Source of the DNA: Sphingomonas sp.
Lineage (GTDB): Bacteria; Pseudomonadota; Alphaproteobacteria; Sphingomonadales; Sphingomonadaceae
Assembly: GCF_013816785.1 (NCBI RefSeq)
Contig: NZ_JACDDV010000005.1
Location: 1 to 64,000, forward strand
DNA: 64,000 nt
Reading direction: 5' to 3'
The position numbers and the translations under genes are program-made. This document shows, piece by piece, positions 58,580-64,000 of this stretch (positions are counted from its first letter, which is position 1; each line of letters begins with the position of its first letter). The notes under the pieces were generated by a model, which saw nothing but the letters and a program-made list of their open reading frames with translations, did no database searches and was not told the origin of the DNA.

Positions 58580-59329
58580 TCAGGCGACCGTGCAGGCGCG
58601 CCCGGTTTGGCGAAGGTTCAGGCACAATTGCTGCGCATGAGTGTGCGACGGCGTACCCAATTGCAGCCGGTAGAAGCGGCGCGACGACTTGCCGAACCGG
58701 ACCGGCGAGATGTTCTTCGGCATGGTCACGAGGAAGGTATAGTCCTTGATCGCGCTTCGCCATGCCGTCTCGGCCTGACGCGCGGTCAGATAGACCCCGA
58801 GCTGCGCCGTCCTGCCGCGCGTTACGGCCGCATTCGGATTGACCGTCGGGCGTAACGGAAGGACGGGTGCGGGCGCGAGTTGAAGGATTGGCGCGGGCCG
58901 CGGCATGATGGCAATCTGCTCGGACAATATGCTTTCGTAGCTGATCCGGTCGGGCACGGCGGTGACGATCCGCCTTTTCGGTCGGGCGGTGCGGCGCGAC
59001 GAAGCAGCGGAGATGCTGGCGCGATGAACAAGGGGCCCGCGCGCCGGTGCCGGCACGACCTGTACCTTGATCGGCATTATGGGAACGTCGAGCTTCATCG
59101 CGTCGGGCGCGGGTAGCAACACGCTCGCCTGAGGCGGTACCGCCGGGGCGGGCTGCTCTGTCGTAACGTTCGCCATGCGCACGACCGATGACGAGGACAC
59201 CCCCGCGATCGCGATCAGACCGGCCGCCGCCAGCGCTTTGCCGCGCCCTGCCTTCGCCTCGACCGGCGCACGATAGGGTTCGAGCCAGGGAAGGCGGTCG
59301 CCCTCCTTCAACACCCCCGCGTCGGCCAT
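58580..59329 (-). CDS. second SPOR-domain-like protein
   Basis: 249 residues. N-terminal DRLPWLEPYRAP resembles the motif in the following gene; a weakly hydrophobic helix (ALAAAGLIAIAGVSS) and a proline-rich, basic linker follow. The C-terminal 75 residues fit a SPOR fold (TAQLGVYLTARQAETAWRSA, SRRFYRLQLGTPSHTHAQQL). The start overlaps the argS stop as TGATG. Probably a periplasmic glycan-binding protein; less certain than the first copy. Confidence 0.8.
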   Translation of the reverse strand: MADAGVLKEGDRLPWLEPYRAPVEAKAGRGKALAAAGLIAIAGVSSSSVVRMANVTTEQPAPAVPPQASVLLPAPDAMKLDVPIMPIKVQVVPAPARGPLVHRASISAASSRRTARPKRRIVTAVPDRISYESILSEQIAIMPRPAPILQLAPAPVLPLRPTVNPNAAVTRGRTAQLGVYLTARQAETAWRSAIKDYTFLVTMPKNISPVRFGKSSRRFYRLQLGTPSHTHAQQLCLNLRQTGRACTVA

Positions 59330-61059
59330 CAGCGCATCTCCTCGGCGGCCTCCACGCCCATCAGGGCCAGGCCGTTCTTGATAACCTGCCCTATTCCGCG
59401 CGCCAATTCCAGCCTCGCGCGGGTTAGATCGGGTTGATTTTCAATGAGGAATCGCCGCTCTGTGTCGTCGTTGCCACGGTTCCATTGGGCGTGGAGCGCG
59501 GCGGCGAGGTCGCCGAGGAAGAAAGCGATCCGGTGCGGCTCATGCGCCAGCGCCGCAGCTTCCACCTGCCGCGGATATTGCGCGGCGAGTTTTGCCAGCG
59601 CAAGATCCTCGGCATCGAGCAGCGAAAGGTCGGCCGGCGTGTCGAGCGAGACGCCGATCTCTGCCGCCTTGCGCTGAAGCGAGGCAATTCGCGCATGGGC
59701 GTATTGGACGTAGAACACCGGATTGTCCTTCGACGCCTCGACCACCTTGGCGAAATCAAAGTCTAATGGCGCATCGGCGCGTCGCGTCAGCATCATGAAC
59801 CGCACGACATCCTTGCCGACTTCGCGAACGACATCGGCGAGCGTGACGAAATTGCCCGATCGTTTCGACATTTTAATCGGTTCGCCAGCGCGGAACAGGC
59901 GGACCATCTGGACCAGCTTGACGTCGAGGTCGACGCGGCCTTCGGTCAGCGCGGTCACCGCCGCCTGGACCCGCTTGACCGTCCCCGCATGGTCGGCGCC
60001 CCAGATGTTGACCAGGTGATCGGCCTTGGCTGCCTTTTGCAGATGATAGGCAGCGTCGGCGCCGAAATAGGTCCAGCTGCCGTCCGATTTTTTCATCGGC
60101 CGGTCCTGATCGTCGCCGAACTGGGAGCTGCGGAACAGTGTCAGCTCGACCGGCTCCCAGCCCTCGGGCGCCTCGCCCTTTGGTGCTTCGAGCACGCCCA
60201 AGTACACCAGCCCCTTGGCCTCAAGAGATTCCAATCCTTTGCTGACGGCACCTGACTCATGCAGCTCCGCTTCGGACGTAAAAATATCGTGATGGATGCC
60301 GAGCAGCGCGAGGTCGTGCCTGATTAGCTCGATCATCGCCGCCACGGTTTTTTGCCTGAACAGGACGAGCCATTCGCTCTCGGGGGCGCCGACATATTTG
60401 TCGCCAAACTCGGCCGCCAGCAACTTGCCGACGGGGACAAGATAGTCGCCTGGATAGTATCCATCGGGAATCTCGCCGATGTTTTCGCCCAGCGCTTCGC
60501 GGTAGCGCAGGTGCGCCGAGCGGGCGAGCGTGTCGACCTGGCTGCCGGCATCATTGACATAATATTCGCGGGTAACGGCGAAGCCCGCCGCTTCGAGCAG
60601 CGAGGCCAGCGCATCGCCTACCACCGCGCCGCGGCAATGGCCCATGTGCATCGGCCCGGTCGGGTTGGCCGAGACATATTCGACGTTGACCCGCTCGCCC
60701 TTGCCGATGTCCGACAGGCCGTAACGCCGGCCCTCCCCGATGATCGTCGTCAGCTCGTCGCGCCACGCGTCCTCGGTCAGCCGCAGGTTGATGAACCCCG
60801 GCCCGGCGATTTCGACCGCGGTTACTCCCGGCAGCACTTCCAGCCTTGGAGCAATCAGCGCGGCGAACGCGCGCGGATTGGTTCCTGCCCCCTTGGCCAG
60901 GACCATTGCGGCGTTAGTCGCCAAGTCGCCATGCGACTCATCGCGAGGAGGCTCGAACGCAACCGCCTTGCGGTTGGCTTCGACCGGCAAATGTCCTTCG
61001 GTGACCAAATCGTCGAGGATAGCGTCGAGCAGCACGGAATAACGGGCATAGAGAGACAA
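59329..61059 (-). CDS. argS: arginyl-tRNA synthetase
   Basis: 576-residue class I synthetase charging tRNA-Arg. The HIGH-like motif is [20 protein letters not shown], the KMSK-type motif is [17 protein letters not shown], the N-terminal Add-1 domain is present ([16 protein letters not shown]) and the C-terminal DALR anticodon-binding domain is VLPSLTA-like with [17 protein letters not shown]. Gene order with dgt and the SPOR and nagZ genes is the sphingomonad one, although two genes lie between it and dgt. Confidence 0.96.
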   Translation of the reverse strand: MSLYARYSVLLDAILDDLVTEGHLPVEANRKAVAFEPPRDESHGDLATNAAMVLAKGAGTNPRAFAALIAPRLEVLPGVTAVEIAGPGFINLRLTEDAWRDELTTIIGEGRRYGLSDIGKGERVNVEYVSANPTGPMHMGHCRGAVVGDALASLLEAAGFAVTREYYVNDAGSQVDTLARSAHLRYREALGENIGEIPDGYYPGDYLVPVGKLLAAEFGDKYVGAPESEWLVLFRQKTVAAMIELIRHDLALLGIHHDIFTSEAELHESGAVSKGLESLEAKGLVYLGVLEAPKGEAPEGWEPVELTLFRSSQFGDDQDRPMKKSDGSWTYFGADAAYHLQKAAKADHLVNIWGADHAGTVKRVQAAVTALTEGRVDLDVKLVQMVRLFRAGEPIKMSKRSGNFVTLADVVREVGKDVVRFMMLTRRADAPLDFDFAKVVEASKDNPVFYVQYAHARIASLQRKAAEIGVSLDTPADLSLLDAEDLALAKLAAQYPRQVEAAALAHEPHRIAFFLGDLAAALHAQWNRGNDDTERRFLIENQPDLTRARLELARGIGQVIKNGLALMGVEAAEEMR

Positions 61060-61143
61060 GGCGGGTTCCGTCCGATGAAGGATGCGGCGCCTCTAGCGAA
61101 TAGCCGCCGCCGCGTCACCCTTGGCCGAATCGCATTCCGTGCT

Positions 61144-61989
61144 TCAGGGAGAGGCGAAGGCAGCGGCGCCGAACGGATAGCGGAAGGCCGCGGCAAAGCC
61201 GTCGTAGATGACGCGTGCGGCCCGGGCGATCAGCCGCGGGCGGTCGTCCCGACCCCGGGCGAACAGCGCGACGGCGATGCGGCGGCCGTCGGGCATGGTG
61301 ATGAAGCCGACGTCGCTGGTATATCCCGTCAGCGTCCCGGTCTTGTGCTCGACCGGCGTGCCCATCGGCAGCAACCCGCGAATGCGATTTCTGCCGGTCA
61401 TGCAGCGGCTCATCAAGCCGAGCAGGTATGAACGGCTTGCCGGTCGAAGCAGCCTGCCGCTGTCGATCCGCTGCAACAGTTCGACCATCGCTCGCGGCGT
61501 GCTCGAATCCCGGACGTCGCGCAAATCACGGCGATCGCTCAGCAACTGGGCGATGCTGCGGTCGATACGCAGGCCGCTTAGCTCATTCTGGGTCAGCCAG
61601 TGCTGGATCGTGCGGGGGCCGCCAAGGTCGCGCAGCAAAATATCGGTCGCGGCATTGTCACTGTGGATCAGCATCGCTTCCATCAGCCTGCTCGCCGTCC
61701 GGCCGCGGATCGTGTCGCTGAGCGAGCGGCGGCCGGCTTCGACCTGCGCCAGATAATTGGCAGCAATCGCAACCTTGACCGTGCTGGCCATTGGGAAGGG
61801 CTCGTCGCCCTGCACGCTGATCAATTCGCCGCTCCTGAGGTCCAGCGCGGCGATGCCGACATCGCCCGAGCTGGCACCGACCATGGCGGTCAACTGCTGG
61901 CGCAGCGATTGCAGCGATGGGAGGGTCTGCGCCGACGCCGGCTGCGCCATCAGTACCAGCAGCCACAGCATTAGCCTCGTAAACCGCAT
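61144..61989 (-). CDS. class A beta-lactamase-fold serine hydrolase lacking the omega-loop Glu
   Basis: 281 residues with signal peptide MRFTRLMLWLLVLMAQPASA. The active site has S69-TVK72 (FPMASTVKVAI), S110-D111-N112 (HSDNAAT) and K216-T217-G218 (EHKTGTLTGYTSDVG), as in class A beta-lactamases. The omega-loop is RIDRSIAQLLSDRRD, whereas active enzymes have RLDRxEPELN: both the deacylating Glu166 and Asn170 are missing. It would be acylated but deacylate poorly, so a penicillin-binding, carboxypeptidase or other hydrolase role is more likely than resistance. Located between argS and the phosphatidyltransferase gene. Confidence 0.85.
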   Translation of the reverse strand: MRFTRLMLWLLVLMAQPASAQTLPSLQSLRQQLTAMVGASSGDVGIAALDLRSGELISVQGDEPFPMASTVKVAIAANYLAQVEAGRRSLSDTIRGRTASRLMEAMLIHSDNAATDILLRDLGGPRTIQHWLTQNELSGLRIDRSIAQLLSDRRDLRDVRDSSTPRAMVELLQRIDSGRLLRPASRSYLLGLMSRCMTGRNRIRGLLPMGTPVEHKTGTLTGYTSDVGFITMPDGRRIAVALFARGRDDRPRLIARAARVIYDGFAAAFRYPFGAAAFASP

Positions 61990-62134
61990 CGTTCCCTTCC
62001 TTTCGCGATCAGGCGTAACTGCTGCAGTTCCAATGGTCGATGAACGATTAATTTCGTCGGCCGGATCGGGATGAGCCGAGGCGCGGGTGCGATTAGCCGA
62101 GGCTGTATCGCCCGCTACGGGACGACAGCCTATC

Positions 62135-62863
62135 CTATTCGCCTTGTGTGGCGATGCGGCGCGCCGTCACGATCGTCTGTACGACGAAAATCGCCAGCAG
62201 AATTGCACCAGCGGCGCCGACCAGCCAATCGAACGGCGACCAGCCAGGCTCCGGCTCGATCGCGAACATGGACAAAGTGACGGCGACAAGCAGCACTCGC
62301 AATTCGGTCGGGCCGGCGGCGATGTACGACAATTTGAGCTCGCCCAGCACCCGCGCCGATAAAAAGGCATGGATCGACATCAGCAAATATCCGGTCAGCG
62401 CGAACAGTGCGACATCAAACCTGACGAACGGACTGAGCCCCAGCCCCGCCATGATCATGAAATTGGCGAGCCCATCGCAGCTATGGTCGATGAAATAGCC
62501 GAAACGCGGCCGCTCGATGTCGCGGAACCGGGCCAGGCTGCCGTCGAGCGAATCGCCGAACCAGTGGACGCAATATCCTGCGATCGCCAGCCACAGCCAG
62601 CCGAGGTGAAGCGCACTCGCCGCATAACCGGTCAGCACCATCAGTGCGCCGACCAGCCCAAGGCTGGTCAGATGATCGGGCTTCACCCACTCGGGCAACC
62701 GGGCGCACAGCCAATTCAAGACCCGCCGCTCCGCCACCGCGAGCAAATTCTGCTGAATCCGCTCGATCGGTTTCAGCGGTGGAGGACTAGCGGGCGAATC
62801 CGGATTGGGCGGGCTGAGCAAAAGAGGTCCGATACAGCAGAATGTCACCTGTATGTAACGCAA
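62135..62863 (-). CDS. CDP-alcohol phosphatidyltransferase family protein
   Basis: 242-residue integral membrane enzyme. The family motif D(x)2DG(x)2AR(x)8G(x)3D(x)3D is intact: GDSLDGSLAR, then RDIERPRFGYFIDHSCD. About six membrane segments. It transfers a phosphate-bearing group from CDP-alcohol to an acceptor, for phospholipid or related lipid synthesis. The first 30 or so residues (rich in Pro: NPDSPASPPPLKP) are unusual; a start at a later codon is possible. The substrate cannot be named. Confidence 0.85.
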   Translation of the reverse strand: MRYIQVTFCCIGPLLLSPPNPDSPASPPPLKPIERIQQNLLAVAERRVLNWLCARLPEWVKPDHLTSLGLVGALMVLTGYAASALHLGWLWLAIAGYCVHWFGDSLDGSLARFRDIERPRFGYFIDHSCDGLANFMIMAGLGLSPFVRFDVALFALTGYLLMSIHAFLSARVLGELKLSYIAAGPTELRVLLVAVTLSMFAIEPEPGWSPFDWLVGAAGAILLAIFVVQTIVTARRIATQGE

Positions 62864-62913
62864 GCGACGCCTCGCGTCACGGGTCAGCCCAACCCAAGCA
62901 CGTCAGGCTAAGC

Positions 62914-63066
62914 CTAAAACTTCGCCACCCCGGCCATGATCAGGACGCAAGCGACGGTCATCAAAACCCATCCCGGATGGCGCCCCCGCGTCACCCAGCA
63001 CTTGCCGATCGCGCCCTATAGGAAGAATCCGCCGACCACGAGCCGCGCCTGCGGATCGCCCTTCCA
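62914..63066 (-). pseudogene. possible decayed small membrane protein gene
   Basis: On the minus strand the frame GDPQARLVVGGFFL is interrupted by TAG and continues GAIGKCWVTRGRHPGW, then VLMTVACVLIMAGVAKF to a stop at 62914. It looks like a small two-helix membrane protein broken by one in-frame stop. It may be a chance frame; the length (about 50 codons) is short. Confidence 0.35.
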
Positions 63067-63079
63067 AGGTCAACGGTAA

Positions 63080-64000
63080 CTAGAAACGATCGGGCAGCCT
63101 GACCGGCCCGATCAGTTCCTCGTGCCTGGCAATCGCGAAGCGGTCGGTCATGCCGGCGATGAAGTCGCCGATCCCTCGCAGTCGTCCCGTTTCGTCTGCT
63201 CCGCGCTGCCAGCCATCAGGAAGGTGCCGAGGATTTTCGCGGTAGCATTGCGCGAGGTCGGCAACGATCCGTTGCGCCTCGAGCCGGATCGGAGTCAGCG
63301 CATCCGAATTGTACAGGTGCCGGTAAAGATGCCGCTTAAGCGCGCGCTCCTCGGTCTGGATTTCGTCCGAAAAGCCGGCGAGTTGGCGACCGGCCGCGCG
63401 AACCTCATCGAGGCTTGCCACCCCCGCCTCGGCGATCCGTCGGCGTGTTTCGGCCAGCACGTCGCCAACCATGCTGCCGATCCCGTCGCGGACCAGCGCC
63501 TTCAGCTTGCGCGTGCGGTCGAGCCCCGGATGGCGGCGCTCGATGTCGGCCCAATGGCGCGCGACGAACGGCAATATGAGCAACGCGTCCAAATCGAGAA
63601 TACCCGCGCGCAGCCCGTCGTCGATGTCGTGATTGTCATAGGCGATATCGTCGGCGATGGCCGCAACTTGCGCTTCGAGGCTCGGCCAGCTTTCCAGTTC
63701 GAGGTCGAAGCCTGCATTGGCCTCGGCCAGCGCCCAGTTCGGCGCCATGGCCGGACCGTTATGCTTGGCCAATCCCTCGAGCGTCTCCCAAGTCAGGTTC
63801 AATCCATCGAACGTCGGGTAGGGATTCTCCAGCGCGGTCACCAGCCGCAGCGTATGGCCGTTGTGATCGAACCCGCCGGCATCGACCAGGCTGCCGTCGA
63901 GCGCATGTTCGCCGCCATGGCCGAACGGCGGGTGACCCAGGTCATGGGCCAGGCACAGCGCCTCCGTCAGGTCCTCGTTGAGGCCCAGCGCTCGGGCCAT
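63080..64000 (-). CDS. dgt: deoxyguanosinetriphosphate triphosphohydrolase-like protein (partial)
   Basis: The C-terminal 306 residues of a dNTP triphosphohydrolase; the N-terminus lies beyond the window, although a Met codon happens to fall at 64000. The HD motif CLAHDLGHPPFGHGGEHAL gives His-Asp metal ligands, and DDIAYDNHDIDDGLRAGIL holds another Asp. It converts dNTPs to deoxynucleosides and triphosphate, regulating the dNTP pool. This is the usual neighbour of argS in the group, with two extra genes here between them. Confidence 0.92.
   Translation of the reverse strand: MARALGLNEDLTEALCLAHDLGHPPFGHGGEHALDGSLVDAGGFDHNGHTLRLVTALENPYPTFDGLNLTWETLEGLAKHNGPAMAPNWALAEANAGFDLELESWPSLEAQVAAIADDIAYDNHDIDDGLRAGILDLDALLILPFVARHWADIERRHPGLDRTRKLKALVRDGIGSMVGDVLAETRRRIAEAGVASLDEVRAAGRQLAGFSDEIQTEERALKRHLYRHLYNSDALTPIRLEAQRIVADLAQCYRENPRHLPDGWQRGADETGRLRGIGDFIAGMTDRFAIARHEELIGPVRLPDRF

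Noticed and set aside
61144-61989. Calling this a functional beta-lactamase resistance gene
   Set aside because: Glu166 and Asn170 equivalents are absent.

Overview
The window comes from a GC-rich alphaproteobacterium, most likely a sphingomonad (Sphingomonadales). Supporting evidence: CtrA; the PhyR/NepR/EcfG general stress response; a MetH split into two genes; the gene order dgt-argS-SPOR-nagZ-scpA-scpB-tatABC; and the mdh/suc cluster. It is an ordinary chromosomal segment of densely packed genes with many ATGA, TGATG and TTGA stop/start overlaps. I saw no rRNA, tRNA, CRISPR array or prophage.

Layout. 1-2.8 kb: part of a pyruvate dehydrogenase cluster (pdhC, a second lpd running off the left edge) with a membrane protein, a thioesterase and a small DUF559 nuclease gene between them. 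2.9-5 kb: universal stress protein, free-methionine-sulfoxide reductase, ArfB and an RluA-type pseudouridine synthase. 5-10 kb: ctrA, two tandem exported ferritin-like proteins with an Nramp Mn/Fe transporter, and Bpt. 10-15 kb: threonine ammonia-lyase, an amidohydrolase and a DsbD-type reductase. 15-21 kb: a methionine operon (ArsR-methyltransferase regulator, metF, metH in two pieces). 21-27.7 kb: two small lipoproteins, groESL with a CIRCE operator, a MATE pump, SppA and a PepSY protein. 28-36.6 kb: mdh-sucD-sucA-sucB-DUF6058-lpdA. 36.7-48.4 kb: small exported protein, VOC protein, two M20 peptidases, ZapE, thioesterase, SdhB, two glycosyltransferases, Bcp and GlnE. 48.5-52.7 kb: the general stress response locus. 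52.6-64 kb: tatCBA, scpBA, an inserted methyltransferase, nagZ, two SPOR proteins, argS, a penicillin-recognising hydrolase, a CDP-alcohol phosphatidyltransferase and partial dgt.

Two results stand out. First, downstream of the PhyP-like kinase of the stress locus there is an exact EcfG-type promoter (GGAAC-N17-CGTT) with no protein gene behind it. It is followed by two strong hairpins whose loops are runs of C, which predicts an EcfG-dependent small RNA with anti-Shine-Dalgarno loops. The same promoter type precedes a previously hidden 45-residue membrane protein and ecfG.

Second, two unrelated small nuclease genes (DUF559 and GIY-YIG) are each bracketed by inverted copies of their own palindromic repeat family. 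Nuclease-free versions of the same paired repeats lie in frame inside the linkers of the two E2 subunits (pdhC and sucB). This looks like two parallel autonomous/non-autonomous mini-element families.
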